Below are positions 8,621 through 17,857 of a stretch of 64,000 bases of DNA, one piece after another. The position numbers were made by a program, and so were the translations under genes. Origin of the DNA: an uncultured Bacteroidales bacterium (lineage in GTDB: Bacteria; Bacteroidota; Bacteroidia; Bacteroidales; F082); contig CAJOHD010000004.1 in the NCBI GenBank assembly GCA_905234275.1, positions 243,264 to 307,263 of the forward strand, read 5' to 3'. How positions within the stretch are numbered: the first letter of the stretch is position 1; the number at the start of each line of letters is the position of its first letter. Below the pieces are notes generated by a model, which saw nothing but the letters and a program-made list of their open reading frames with translations, did not search any database and was not told the origin of the DNA.

Positions 8621-10012
8621 TTAAATTGGAGCCACGAGATGTAGGAAAAAACCGAATTCTCCCAGTCCGTTCACACCATACTCCACTCGCAAAACCTTAT
8701 CATAATATGTAACAAAGTCTATTCCAACACCTGTTCCATATATCCATTGATTAGCGATTCGTGTAGTTGAACCTTCCGGAATCACAGCACCCCAAGTATA
8801 TCCGAAGTCAAAAAACAAGTTGGCGTAAAATGCCAGATGTATCTTTCCGAACTTATCACTTTTAATACCCGGGATATGTTTCGTTACCGGTTTCAATATC
8901 TCGAACTTCAAATTATTCTTGAATATAGTGTAATTGAGCGCATCAACGACGTAAAGGTCGTAAGTCCTCACATAATCGTTCTTATATCCAAAGCCCTGCG
9001 ACAAAAAGTAAGGTGCCGTGTTACTGTCAGACAATTTCGCCGTGACATTAGAAGCCCAGTAAAACCTACCACTTACAGGTGTATACCAGTCTGCAGTTAT
9101 TTTACCATAAAATAAGTCTGGCTCATAGTCAAACACTCCGAAACCGATTTTTGTCAGTTCAAGTTCCAAATAATGCCCGTCCAGAGGATAGTTATGATCA
9201 TCACGGTAGTCGTTTTTAAACACTGCCGACAGCGTAAAGTACTGAAAACGAGTTCCTTCCGGATTGCCGAAATCATCATTCAAACTCGGCAAGCTGTCGT
9301 TAAACAGCCTGTTGTCATATCTCATCTCAAGAGACAACTTATTGCGATAGCCGAATCTATAATAAGGCGTCACGAAAGCGTAAAACGACTCATGCGCATA
9401 CTCGTCTTCTCCTTTGAAATACTTGACTTTATCATCCCAAGTTATATACGCCACTTCCCTGTCGCGCGTAAACCCGGAAGAAACAGTTATTCCAAGTCTT
9501 TGTTTACGAGTAAGATACGGAATATCATACGTCAAGCCAAAGTTTTGGTTATAACCGCCGATTATCGTAAGGTCCAGTTCGTGCTTCCTGCCCCACAAAT
9601 TCCTGTAAACCAAGTCGATACCATAGCTAAGACGTGTAAGGTCATCAGCTTCGAACCAAGATTTAAGATTTCGGTCGGCATAAGCCAAATACGGTATTGG
9701 CCACAGATACCAACGTTCCACCACATTGATTGTCAGCGTTTTGCAATTCTCATTTATAGTATCGTCAGCCCAATAAAAGTCAACGAAGTTAAACAAAGAT
9801 GCATTGAGAAGGTTTTCACGACTTTCTTTCACAGCCTCTTCAGAACATATCGTATCTCCTTCATGGAATAGCATTTCCCTGTCGATTGTTGACATTTTGG
9901 TCACATTGTTGCCTACAACATTGATTTTAGAAACCACGAAGCAATCTGAATCCTGTTGAGCGTATACCGCAACCGAACACAAAACTATCAATATGACCAA
10001 CAACTTTCTCAT
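8621..10012 (-). CDS. Omp85/TamA-like outer membrane protein with one POTRA
   Basis: A 463-residue protein: signal peptide MRKLLVILIVLCSVAVYAQQ, one POTRA-like domain (about 22-105, CFVVSKINVVGNNVTKMSTI to LTINVVERWYLW), and a C-terminal barrel with Omp85-like strands (YPLDGHYLELELTKIGFGVF, FDFGYTWGAV, and GTGVGIDFVTYYDKVLRVEY). A short single-POTRA Omp85 such as this is probably not BamA, which is at 3386; a TamA-like or lineage-specific insertion or secretion role is inference. ATG 10012 begins 2 nt after the rsgA stop; an in-frame TTG at 10018 overlaps rsgA and is less likely. Cotranscribed with rsgA and nadK. Confidence 0.82.
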   Translation of the reverse strand: MRKLLVILIVLCSVAVYAQQDSDCFVVSKINVVGNNVTKMSTIDREMLFHEGDTICSEEAVKESRENLLNASLFNFVDFYWADDTINENCKTLTINVVERWYLWPIPYLAYADRNLKSWFEADDLTRLSYGIDLVYRNLWGRKHELDLTIIGGYNQNFGLTYDIPYLTRKQRLGITVSSGFTRDREVAYITWDDKVKYFKGEDEYAHESFYAFVTPYYRFGYRNKLSLEMRYDNRLFNDSLPSLNDDFGNPEGTRFQYFTLSAVFKNDYRDDHNYPLDGHYLELELTKIGFGVFDYEPDLFYGKITADWYTPVSGRFYWASNVTAKLSDSNTAPYFLSQGFGYKNDYVRTYDLYVVDALNYTIFKNNLKFEILKPVTKHIPGIKSDKFGKIHLAFYANLFFDFGYTWGAVIPEGSTTRIANQWIYGTGVGIDFVTYYDKVLRVEYGVNGLGEFGFFLHLVAPI

Positions 10013-10014
10013 TC

Positions 10015-10923
10015 TCAATCGTCCATCATATTACAATAGTTTTCGTAGCGCCAGTCGGCGATAGCACCTTGTTCTACTGCATTTTTGATCGCGCAATGCG
10101 GTTCATGCAGATGCGTGCAGTTGTTAAAACGGCAATCATGCATCAAAGCTCTCATTTCTGGGAAACGTTGAGCAAGAGTCTCTTTCTCCATGTCAAAGAG
10201 CGCGAACTCTTTAATACCTGGAGTATCAATGATATAGCCGCCAAAACAAAGTTCATACATCTGAGCGAATGTCGTAGTATGCTTACCTTTCTCGTGAACT
10301 TCCGAGATCTCTCCAACTCTGATGTCAAGACCTGGATCCATCCTATTCACCAGCGCCGACTTCCCCACTCCCGAATGTCCGGAAAACATACTAATTTTAT
10401 CTTTCATGATGCTCTCGAGCCTATCGCAATTGTATCCTGTCTTGGCAGAAACCATAAACGACTGATAGCCAATGCCATTATACACTCTCATCAGCTCTTC
10501 CGCCACAGCGTTCTGTTCATCATTATAGATATCGCATTTGTTGAACACTATGATAGTCGGGATATGATAAGCTTCTGCAGTCACTGTGAACCTATCGATA
10601 AAACCAGTCGAAGTCCTTGGTTGTGCTATTGTAGCCACAAGAATTGCCTGATCGACGTTTGCTGCGATGATGTGCGACTCTTTCGACAAATTCACTGATT
10701 TACGGACAATAACATTTGTGCGTGGCAGAATCTTGTCAATCACGCAGGTATCTTTGTCACGTTCCTTCTCAAAATTCACCAAATCACCAACAGCCACTGG
10801 GTTTGTCGTGCGCAATCCATCAAGGCGTATTTTGCCTCTCAAGCGGCATGAAACGACCATTCCGGCATCATCTCTGACATCGTACCAGCTTCCTGTTGAC
10901 TTAATAACTCTACCTATCGGCAT
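10015..10923 (-). CDS. rsgA: Small ribosomal subunit biogenesis GTPase RsgA
   Basis: A 302-residue circularly permuted GTPase that matures the 30S subunit. Domains: N-terminal OB fold (about 1-70), GTPase with motifs in permuted order (VFNKCD, then SAKTGYN, then GHSGVGKSAL, then IDTPGIKEFAL), and a C-terminal zinc site CRFNNCTHLHEPHC. An in-frame TTG at 10947 lies inside the -7 box, so the ATG at 10923 is used. First gene of the rsgA - Omp85 barrel - nadK run. Confidence 0.95.
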   Translation of the reverse strand: MPIGRVIKSTGSWYDVRDDAGMVVSCRLRGKIRLDGLRTTNPVAVGDLVNFEKERDKDTCVIDKILPRTNVIVRKSVNLSKESHIIAANVDQAILVATIAQPRTSTGFIDRFTVTAEAYHIPTIIVFNKCDIYNDEQNAVAEELMRVYNGIGYQSFMVSAKTGYNCDRLESIMKDKISMFSGHSGVGKSALVNRMDPGLDIRVGEISEVHEKGKHTTTFAQMYELCFGGYIIDTPGIKEFALFDMEKETLAQRFPEMRALMHDCRFNNCTHLHEPHCAIKNAVEQGAIADWRYENYCNMMDD

Positions 10924-10944
10924 CTTCGCAATCAAAAAACGATG

Positions 10945-10952
10945 CAAAGGTA
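10945..10952 (-). promoter_or_regulatory. -7 promoter box for rsgA
   Basis: Plus-strand CAAAGGTA, i.e. TACCTTTG on the minus strand, exact consensus, 21 nt upstream of the ATG at 10923. Confidence 0.7.
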
Positions 10953-10972
10953 CAGATTTTTCTTGAATTATG

Positions 10973-12070
10973 CTACAACTTTTGATAACGTTTTCCTGGC
11001 AGTGCTGTCAAAACGCCGTCAAACTCCAACGAGAGCAGTATTGACGCTATTTTCGAAGGCGACAAATCCGTGCCGACAATAATGTCATCAATATGAACAA
11101 CATTGTTTTTCGCAAAGACATCCATCACTTTTTTCTCATCTTCACTGAAGTCACGGAACAGACGCATTTGTTTTGCAACCACTTTGGTATCGACATCCCA
11201 ACGCATCACATATCGAATATCCGTCGCATTAACCAAGATATTCGCCTTATTGGCTTTAATTAGTTGATTGCAGCCTTCACTATATATATCACCTACTTTC
11301 CCTGGCACTGCAAAGACTTCTCTATCGTATGAATTGGCGATATCGGCAGTAATCATAGCCCCACCCTTCAGTGCGCTTTCGACAACCACAAGACAATCGA
11401 CCATTCCAGCGACTATTCTGTTGCGTTGTGGAAAATTCTCCCTATCGGGTTTTGTTCCGCTGACAAACTCAGTCAATATACCTCCTTTCTCTAGCATGTT
11501 TGTTGATAATTTCCTGTTTTCCGCTGGATAAATAGTTTGCATCCCGTGTCCCAGCACACCCACGGTAGCAAGGTCATATTTTAAAGCAGCTCTATGCGCC
11601 GCGGCATCTACGCCATACGCCAAGCCACTGATTATCATCACATTGTCAGAAGACAAATCCTCAACAATTTTCTCAACATTATATTTTCCGTAATCAGTAA
11701 TATTGCGTGTGCCGACAATCCCAACCGTTTTTTCCACATTCAAATCGGCATTACCTTTATAATACAACATCATTGGGCTGTCGTGACAATGCTGAAGTCG
11801 TTTCGGATAGTCCTTGTCGAGATAAAACAACGGTTTTATTCCATTCTTTTCAATAAACTGCATTTCCTCCTCAGCACGCTTCATAACAGCTTTAGACTCA
11901 ATGCCTTGAATTATGTTGTCAGTCATCCCGCTTATCTGTCTTAAAGCTTTTTTGTTCTCACAAAACACAGCCTCAGCACCTCCGCAGTAGGCGACCAACT
12001 TCTTACCATTCACATCTCCAATATACGGAATAAGAGTAAGAGCGATTTCGTATAGTTTTTGTTCTGTCAT
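10973..12070 (-). CDS. dprA: DNA-processing protein DprA (Smf)
   Basis: A 365-residue DprA, which loads RecA onto incoming single-stranded DNA in natural transformation. The N-terminal helical/HhH region (about 1-65) is followed by the Rossmann-like core with VGIVGTRNITDYGKYN, SGLAYGVDAAAH, GVLGHGMQTIYPAENRKLS, FPQRNRIVAGM and the GGAMITA stretch. A C-terminal winged-helix-like segment (about 300-365, SEDEKKVMDVFAKNNVVHID) completes the usual length. The ATG lies only 4 nt after a perfect -7 box, so the transcript may be leaderless. It does not overlap rsgA (49 bp gap). Confidence 0.95.
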   Translation of the reverse strand: MTEQKLYEIALTLIPYIGDVNGKKLVAYCGGAEAVFCENKKALRQISGMTDNIIQGIESKAVMKRAEEEMQFIEKNGIKPLFYLDKDYPKRLQHCHDSPMMLYYKGNADLNVEKTVGIVGTRNITDYGKYNVEKIVEDLSSDNVMIISGLAYGVDAAAHRAALKYDLATVGVLGHGMQTIYPAENRKLSTNMLEKGGILTEFVSGTKPDRENFPQRNRIVAGMVDCLVVVESALKGGAMITADIANSYDREVFAVPGKVGDIYSEGCNQLIKANKANILVNATDIRYVMRWDVDTKVVAKQMRLFRDFSEDEKKVMDVFAKNNVVHIDDIIVGTDLSPSKIASILLSLEFDGVLTALPGKRYQKL

Positions 12071-12074
12071 GTCG

Positions 12075-12082
12075 CAAAATTA
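12075..12082 (-). promoter_or_regulatory. -7 promoter box abutting dprA start
   Basis: Plus-strand CAAAATTA, i.e. TAATTTTG on the minus strand. Only four bases separate the box from the ATG at 12070, so initiation at the usual distance would fall on or next to the start codon. Confidence 0.55.
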
Positions 12083-12195
12083 CAAACATTATCAATAGGT
12101 TCGCAACCTTTTTTCTGCAATTTATGTTAATTATTTTTTACAATTGTTAAAAAAAATTAACATTTCAAAATATACTCGGCTATCAATAATATCGT

Positions 12196-12203
12196 TATAT
12201 TTG
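12196..12203 (+). promoter_or_regulatory. -7 promoter box for glycosyltransferase-lgt
   Basis: TATATTTG, exact consensus. It lies inside the longest open frame starting at 12144, which argues that translation starts downstream, at TTG 12219. Confidence 0.65.
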
Positions 12204-12218
12204 CAAAAAATTATCGCT

Positions 12219-13301
12219 TTGGGAAAGAACATTCTGATATGTCCGCTAAATTGGGGTCTTGGTCATGCAACTCGCTGTGTACCAATAATTAAGGCTTTGT
12301 CAAAACAAGGTCACAAAGTTATTATCGCAGCCGACAAAGGACCACTGGCATTCCTGCAAAAGGCTTTTCCGGATTTGGAATTCATCGAATTTCCAGGATT
12401 TGATCCTAAATATAGCAGATCCAACTCACAGGTTTTCAAGATGATAGCCTCTTTCCCAGGCGCTTTGAAAGATTTCAGAAGAGATCATAAAACCGTTGAG
12501 ACAATTGTTAAACATCACAGTATCGACATTGTGATTTCCGACAACCGTTTCGGATGCTGGAGTAAGCAGGTACATTCAGTGTTTATTACGCACCAGCTGC
12601 ATATTCAAGTACCTAAAATCTGGCGGTGGACCACTCCTATTATTAATATCTTCAACAACAGATACATCAAGAAATATGATGAAGTGTGGGTCCCCGATGA
12701 CGAAAAAGAACCATCATTAGGTGGCAGACTGTCACATCCGGCAATCAAACGTTTTAAGATATCTTATCTTGGAATTTTAAGCCGTTTCAGCTCTGATAAT
12801 CAAGATGATACAGAAAAGTCAAACAAATATCTCGTGGTCCTTTCAGGTCCGGAGCCACAACGGACGATGTTTGAAGATATAGTATTGAAGCAAGCAAAAG
12901 AAATCAAAGATAACGTATTGATTCTCAGGGCAAAACCAGAATCAAACGACCTTGTCCGCGATGTCTCGCCAAACATAAGCGTGTTCAATCACGTTGACGA
13001 CGAGATGTTTGTGAAACTCGTGAACAGCTCTGAAAATATCATCTGCCGAGGCGGTTATTCGTCGTTGATGGACCTCGTGAGACTCGACAGAACCGCTTAT
13101 CTCGTGCCGACGCCCGGTCAGACAGAGCAAGAGTATCTCGCCAACCATCTTGGAAAGGACGGCTATTTCAACTGGTGCAAACAGACTGATTTTCAATTAG
13201 ATAAAGTCTCAACTCCAAATATTTCTTTAAAAGAAAAATTTAACGACAACGAGAATAACATCGATGATTTTTTACAAAATTGGATAAAAACTTTGGATTA
13301 A
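12219..13301 (+). CDS. MurG-like glycosyltransferase family protein
   Basis: A 360-residue GT-B fold protein, probably using a UDP-sugar. N-terminal glycine-rich segment ILICPLNWGLGHATRCVPI resembles the MurG acceptor-domain loop. The C-terminal part has IICRGGYSSLMDLVRLDR followed by PTPGQTEQEYLANHL, the donor-binding signature of the MurG/GT28 group. True MurG has extra conserved motifs and normally sits in the dcw cluster, so this is likely a related family of unknown acceptor. The start is inferred: an ATG at 12144 would lie upstream of the promoter box, whereas TTG at 12219 gives a start immediately before the first beta-strand. A 1 bp gap to lgt suggests an operon. Confidence 0.72.
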   Translation: MGKNILICPLNWGLGHATRCVPIIKALSKQGHKVIIAADKGPLAFLQKAFPDLEFIEFPGFDPKYSRSNSQVFKMIASFPGALKDFRRDHKTVETIVKHHSIDIVISDNRFGCWSKQVHSVFITHQLHIQVPKIWRWTTPIINIFNNRYIKKYDEVWVPDDEKEPSLGGRLSHPAIKRFKISYLGILSRFSSDNQDDTEKSNKYLVVLSGPEPQRTMFEDIVLKQAKEIKDNVLILRAKPESNDLVRDVSPNISVFNHVDDEMFVKLVNSSENIICRGGYSSLMDLVRLDRTAYLVPTPGQTEQEYLANHLGKDGYFNWCKQTDFQLDKVSTPNISLKEKFNDNENNIDDFLQNWIKTLD

Positions 13302-13302
13302 T

Positions 13303-14136
13303 ATGATATTAAACTACATTGTTTGGGATGTAAATCCTTATATTTTCACGTTTCCTGACGGTTTTCCGCTTCTTGGCGGGCGCCCGATTGCATGGTATGG
13401 GCTGCTTTGGGCGATGGTTTTCATCGTCGGCTATTATATCATGCGCAAAGTGTACCGCAAAGAAAATCTCAGCGACGAGCTTTTAGACAAGCTCACCATT
13501 TACATGCTGATTTTCACTATCGTAGGAGCACGTTTGGGACATTGTCTTTTCTATGAACCTGAGTATTATTTTGCCGATCCGATACGTTTTCTCTACATCT
13601 GGGAAGGCGGTCTCGCCAGTCACGGAGGTGCAATAGGCATCCTCATCGGACTGCTTATTTATTCAAGGAAAATCAAGAAACCATATATCTGGATTTTGGA
13701 CAGAATCGTGATTCCAGTCTCCATCGGTGGCGCCTTCATACGCATCGGAAACCTAATGAATTCTGAGATTTACGGATATGAGACGACTTTGCCTTGGGGT
13801 TTCAAATTCGTTCGCGACTGGGCTCCCGGCACTCCTATCGACGCCATCCCGGCATGCCACCCGACACAGATCTACGAAGCCCTGATTTGCGTGATAGTAT
13901 TTGTAATACTCATGTATCTTTTCTTCAAAAAAGACACGGTCAACAAACGTCCGGGATTCTTTTTCGGCTTCTTCTGCACGGTGGTCTTCGGTTCAAGAAT
14001 ACTGATTGAATTCATCAAACAACCACAGGTAGAATTTGAAAATTCTATGACCCTTGACATGGGACAATGGCTAAGCATTCCATTTGTGATTGCAGGAATT
14101 TATTTTATGTGTAGAAAACAAAAAAGGGGCGAATAA
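13303..14136 (+). CDS. lgt: Prolipoprotein diacylglyceryl transferase
   Basis: A 277-residue polytopic inner-membrane enzyme that transfers diacylglycerol from phosphatidylglycerol to the lipobox Cys. Family features: RPIAWYGLLWAMVF, the GARLGHCLFYEPEYY segment, GGLASHGGAIGILIGL (catalytic His region), RIGNLMNSEIYG and HPTQIYEAL. About seven hydrophobic segments are visible. It follows the glycosyltransferase by one base and ends inside a terminator. Lipoprotein substrates such as the one at 32663 occur in the window. Confidence 0.96.
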   Translation: MILNYIVWDVNPYIFTFPDGFPLLGGRPIAWYGLLWAMVFIVGYYIMRKVYRKENLSDELLDKLTIYMLIFTIVGARLGHCLFYEPEYYFADPIRFLYIWEGGLASHGGAIGILIGLLIYSRKIKKPYIWILDRIVIPVSIGGAFIRIGNLMNSEIYGYETTLPWGFKFVRDWAPGTPIDAIPACHPTQIYEALICVIVFVILMYLFFKKDTVNKRPGFFFGFFCTVVFGSRILIEFIKQPQVEFENSMTLDMGQWLSIPFVIAGIYFMCRKQKRGE

Positions 14137-14150
14137 ATTCACCCCTTTTT
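14121..14150 (+). terminator. Terminator after lgt
   Basis: Stem AAAAAGGGG / CCCCTTTTT with an inner GAAT/ATTC pairing; the lgt stop (TAA 14134-14136) lies in the loop. The A-run also makes it usable by the leftward hppA gene. Confidence 0.85.
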
Positions 14151-14169
14151 CTTAATCAAAATCCTTATT

Positions 14170-16347
14170 TTACAGCAGGTGATGTGCTACTGTCAAACCA
14201 GCCATCACGATAGAAACCATTGACATCAACTTGATAAGGATGTTCAATGAAGGACCTGATGTGTCTTTGAATGGGTCACCAACGGTGTCACCAACAACTG
14301 TAGCTTTGTGGTTGTCAGAGCCTTTACCACCGAAGTTGCCTTCTTCAACATATTTCTTAGCGTTATCCCAAGCACCGCCTGAGTTAGCCATGAACACTGC
14401 CAAAACGAAACCTGTTGCAAGACCACCGATCAACAGACCGAGGACGCCAGGAACGCCAAGGATAAGACCTGTTGCAATCGGGACGATAATAGCGAGGATC
14501 GAAGGGACAAGCATCTCATGCTGTGCACCCTTTGTTGAAATTTCAACGCAGCGCTCGTAGTCAGGTTCTGCCTTGCCTTCAAGGATACCCTTGATAGTGC
14601 TGAACTGACGGCGAACCTCTTCAACCATCTTCTGTGCAGCGCGACCGACAGCGTTCATTGTCATTCCGCAGAATACGAATGCCATCATTGCACCAATAAA
14701 CACACCAACCAAAACGATAGGGTTCATCAGGTTAACGTTGTATGCATTCATAAAGTCGACCAAGGTTGCTTTTGCAGCTTCCACTCCGTTTGGAAGATCT
14801 TCACCCACACGGATGAGAGCGATCTTGATTTCCTCGACGTATGAAGCCAAAAGTGCGAGAGCTGTCAAAGCAGCTGAACCGATAGCGAAGCCCTTGCCTG
14901 TAGCGGCTGTTGTGTTGCCGAGAGCGTCAAGAGCATCGGTGCGTTTACGAACTTCAGGATCGAGACCGCTCATCTCGGCGTTACCGCCAGCGTTGTCGGC
15001 GATAGGACCGTAAGCGTCTGTTGCAAGGGTGATACCGAGTGTCGAGAGCATACCGACAGCGGCGATACCGATGCCGTAAAGACCCATTGAAAGGTTCTGT
15101 GCATTAAATGCAATGTTGAATCCGTTTGCGCAGAGATAAGCCAACACGATTGCAACACCCACGGTGACAACCGGGATAGCTGTTGAAAGCATACCGAGTC
15201 CGAGACCTGAGATGATAACTGTTGCAGGACCTGTCTTTGAGCTTTCAGCCACCTTCTGTGTAGGTTTGTAGCTCTGTGAAGTATAGTATTCTGTTGATTT
15301 TCCAATGATCACACCGGCAAGAAGACCGACGACCACTGAGAATGAAATACCAACCCAGTTATCAATTTTCAAAGCCCAAAGGATAACAAAAGTAGCCACA
15401 GCGATGAGCACTGCTGCGGTGTTAGTACCACGGCTCAATGCGCCGAGAAGCTCTTTCATGCCTGCACCTTCTTTAGTACGAACCATGAAGATACCGATCA
15501 ATGAGAGGAGAACGCCTGCTGCAGCGATGAGCATAGGAGCGAACACAGCCTTAAGCTGCATCTCATAGCAACCTGCGCCGAATGCCGCAGCACCGAGAGC
15601 TGCTGTAGCCAGGATTGAACCTGCATACGACTCATAAAGGTCAGCACCCATACCGGCGACGTCACCGACGTTATCACCGACGTTGTCAGCGATAGTTGCA
15701 GGGTTACGCGGGTCGTCTTCAGGGATATTATATTCTGTCTTACCCACAAGGTCAGCGCCGACGTCAGCAGCTTTGGTGTAGATACCGCCACCGACACGGG
15801 CGAACAAAGCCTGTGTTGAAGCACCCATACCAAAGGTCAACATCGTTGTTGTGATGATGACGAGATGGTTTGCTTCAGGAATAAAATGATCGAGAACAAG
15901 GAACCACAATGAAACGTCGAGCAATGCGAGGCCGACCACGACGAGACCCATAACGGCACCCGAACGGAAAGCAACCTGCAAGCCGCTGTTCAATGAGTTA
16001 CGGGCAGCATTGGCTGTACGTGCTGATGCATAAGTAGCGGTCTTCATTCCGAAGAATCCGGCCAAGCCCGAGAAGAAACCGCCGGTGAGGAATGCGAACC
16101 ACACCCACTCGTTCTGAAGTCCAAAAATAGACATCACACCGAAAATTGCAGCCAAAACCACGAAAACGATGATGACTACTTTGTACTGCTGCTTAAGATA
16201 AGCCATAGCACCTCTTCTGACGTGTGAGGCAATCTTCTTCATCAAATCTGTTCCCTCGTCTTCCTTCATCATGCTTTTAAAGAAATAAAAAGCGAATGAC
16301 AAAGCCAATACTGACGCTGCGAGAACCAAATAAATAATCCAATTCAT
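14170..16347 (-). CDS. hppA: Membrane-bound ion-pumping pyrophosphatase
   Basis: A 725-residue integral membrane pyrophosphatase that couples pyrophosphate hydrolysis to H+ and/or Na+ export. Sixteen-helix family hallmarks: GADLVGKTEYNIPEDDPRNP followed by ATIADNVGDNVGDVAGMGAD (substrate-binding Asp cluster), and DNAGGNAEMSGL. The motif GNTTAATGKG carries Ala where potassium-independent enzymes have Lys, indicating the K+-dependent subfamily; related Bacteroidetes enzymes pump Na+ or both ions, but ion choice cannot be read here. ATG 16347 is preferred over TTG 16353. It stands alone, convergent with lgt. Confidence 0.95.
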   Translation of the reverse strand: MNWIIYLVLAASVLALSFAFYFFKSMMKEDEGTDLMKKIASHVRRGAMAYLKQQYKVVIIVFVVLAAIFGVMSIFGLQNEWVWFAFLTGGFFSGLAGFFGMKTATYASARTANAARNSLNSGLQVAFRSGAVMGLVVVGLALLDVSLWFLVLDHFIPEANHLVIITTTMLTFGMGASTQALFARVGGGIYTKAADVGADLVGKTEYNIPEDDPRNPATIADNVGDNVGDVAGMGADLYESYAGSILATAALGAAAFGAGCYEMQLKAVFAPMLIAAAGVLLSLIGIFMVRTKEGAGMKELLGALSRGTNTAAVLIAVATFVILWALKIDNWVGISFSVVVGLLAGVIIGKSTEYYTSQSYKPTQKVAESSKTGPATVIISGLGLGMLSTAIPVVTVGVAIVLAYLCANGFNIAFNAQNLSMGLYGIGIAAVGMLSTLGITLATDAYGPIADNAGGNAEMSGLDPEVRKRTDALDALGNTTAATGKGFAIGSAALTALALLASYVEEIKIALIRVGEDLPNGVEAAKATLVDFMNAYNVNLMNPIVLVGVFIGAMMAFVFCGMTMNAVGRAAQKMVEEVRRQFSTIKGILEGKAEPDYERCVEISTKGAQHEMLVPSILAIIVPIATGLILGVPGVLGLLIGGLATGFVLAVFMANSGGAWDNAKKYVEEGNFGGKGSDNHKATVVGDTVGDPFKDTSGPSLNILIKLMSMVSIVMAGLTVAHHLL

Positions 16348-16468
16348 ACGCAAAATTTTTAATTAATAATTATTTTTACTACTCTTTACTTTTTTCAATG
16401 TTTTCAACTTGCAAATTTCCGAATAATATTTTTTTTATCAAAGAAAAAAATTTAATTTTTTGAAAAAA

Positions 16469-16476
16469 TATTTTTG
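16469..16476 (+). promoter_or_regulatory. Distal -7 promoter box for transporter-thyA-folA
   Basis: TATTTTTG, exact consensus, 82 nt upstream of the ATG at 16559; a second box lies at 16501-16508. Confidence 0.45.
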
Positions 16477-16500
16477 CGTTTTTTGTCAGAATAATTTTTG

Positions 16501-16508
16501 TAATTTTG
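16501..16508 (+). promoter_or_regulatory. Proximal -7 promoter box for transporter-thyA-folA
   Basis: TAATTTTG, exact consensus, 50 nt upstream of the ATG at 16559. It falls within the in-frame extension that begins at 16460, so the longer frame is not the protein. Confidence 0.6.
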
Positions 16509-16558
16509 TAGCGGTTCACACCTTATTATTAATACGTCATATCGAAAAATTTTACAAT

Positions 16559-17857
16559 ATGAAAGGCATTAAGTTTCGTTTGATTGTGATGAACTTCCTA
16601 ATCTTTGCAGTATGGGGAGCTTATCTTTGTTCTATCAGTATTTATCTCGACAATGTTGAATTAGACACTAAGATCGGTTCATTCTTTGCCATCCAAGGCA
16701 TTGTGTCGTTGTTTATGCCAGCCCTGATGGGTATCGTTGCCGACCGCTGGATACCGGCGCAAAAGCTTCTCGGCATCTGCCATCTTTTAGCTGCAGTGTT
16801 CATGGCTTTAGCAGGATATATGGGCATGAAATACGGAGCTGCCGTCACTTTTGGAGAGATTTTCCCGTATTATGCCATCAGCGTGGCGTTCTTCATGCCG
16901 ACAATAGCATTAGGTAACTCTGTGTCGTACAACGCCTTGTCGAAAGCAGGCATGGATATCGTCAAGGACTTCCCTCCTATCCGCGTGTTCGGCACAATCG
17001 GCTTCATCGCCTCTATGTGGATCGTCAACTTCACGGGTTACAAAGACAGCTACATGCAGTTGTACCTCTCAGCGGTTTGGGGATTGCTACTCGGAATCTA
17101 CGCTTTCACCTTGCCGGAATGCCCGGTGAACAAAAACGTCCAGAAAGGCTCGATCGTCGATGCCCTCGGTCTGCGTGCCTTCACATTGTTCAAAGAGAGA
17201 AAGATGTGTATCTTTTTCATCTTCTCGTTCCTCCTCGGAATGTGCCTGCAGGTGACCAACGGCTTTGCCACCACCTACTTGGATGATTTCGGAGCTTCAC
17301 CTTTATATGAAAACGCTTTCGCAGTAAAACATAACGTATTCTTATCGTCAATCTCACAGATTTCTGAGACATTATGCATCTTGCTCATCCCATTTTTCCT
17401 GCGCAGATTCGGCATCAAGAAAGTGATGTTCATCTCGTTTATGGCTTGGTTCCTGCGTTTCGCCTTCCTCGGAGCAGGCAGTCCTGTCGGCTTCGGCCTC
17501 GTGCTGTTCATCCTCTCGATGATAGTTTACGGTGTGGCTTTCGACTTCTTCAACATCAGCGGTTCGTTGTTTGTCGACCAGAACACCGACGCGAGCATCC
17601 GCTCATCAGCGCAAGGTGTGTTTATGATGATGACCAACGGCTTCGGCGCCACAATAGGTGCTTGGTCGGCCGGCGCTATCGTTAACGCATTCACAAAAGT
17701 CAATGTCGATGGTATAATGATCGACTTACCTGTATTCCACGAGCTCATGGCCGGATGGTCAAAAGCATGGTATGTCTTCGCCGCATTTGCTTTGGTTGTT
17801 GGCATTTTGTTTGCGATTTTGTTCAAATACAAACATAATCCTGAGGAAGTAAAATGA
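16559..17857 (+). CDS. MFS nucleoside transporter (NupG-like)
   Basis: A 432-residue, 12-helix major facilitator. [20 protein letters not shown] starts the first helix; [19 protein letters not shown] is the typical loop 2-3 signature. Resemblance is to the nucleoside:H+ symporter (NupG/XapB) branch, supported by the following thyA and folA genes, which makes pyrimidine nucleoside uptake a sensible guess. ATG 16559 removes a 33-residue extension containing the promoter. The stop overlaps the thyA start (ATGA). Confidence 0.82.
   Translation: MKGIKFRLIVMNFLIFAVWGAYLCSISIYLDNVELDTKIGSFFAIQGIVSLFMPALMGIVADRWIPAQKLLGICHLLAAVFMALAGYMGMKYGAAVTFGEIFPYYAISVAFFMPTIALGNSVSYNALSKAGMDIVKDFPPIRVFGTIGFIASMWIVNFTGYKDSYMQLYLSAVWGLLLGIYAFTLPECPVNKNVQKGSIVDALGLRAFTLFKERKMCIFFIFSFLLGMCLQVTNGFATTYLDDFGASPLYENAFAVKHNVFLSSISQISETLCILLIPFFLRRFGIKKVMFISFMAWFLRFAFLGAGSPVGFGLVLFILSMIVYGVAFDFFNISGSLFVDQNTDASIRSSAQGVFMMMTNGFGATIGAWSAGAIVNAFTKVNVDGIMIDLPVFHELMAGWSKAWYVFAAFALVVGILFAILFKYKHNPEEVK

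Noticed and set aside
12144..12218. Upstream ATG start for the MurG-like glycosyltransferase
   Set aside because: The extra 25 residues contain the promoter box and have no counterpart in the fold, which begins at ILICPLNWGLGH.
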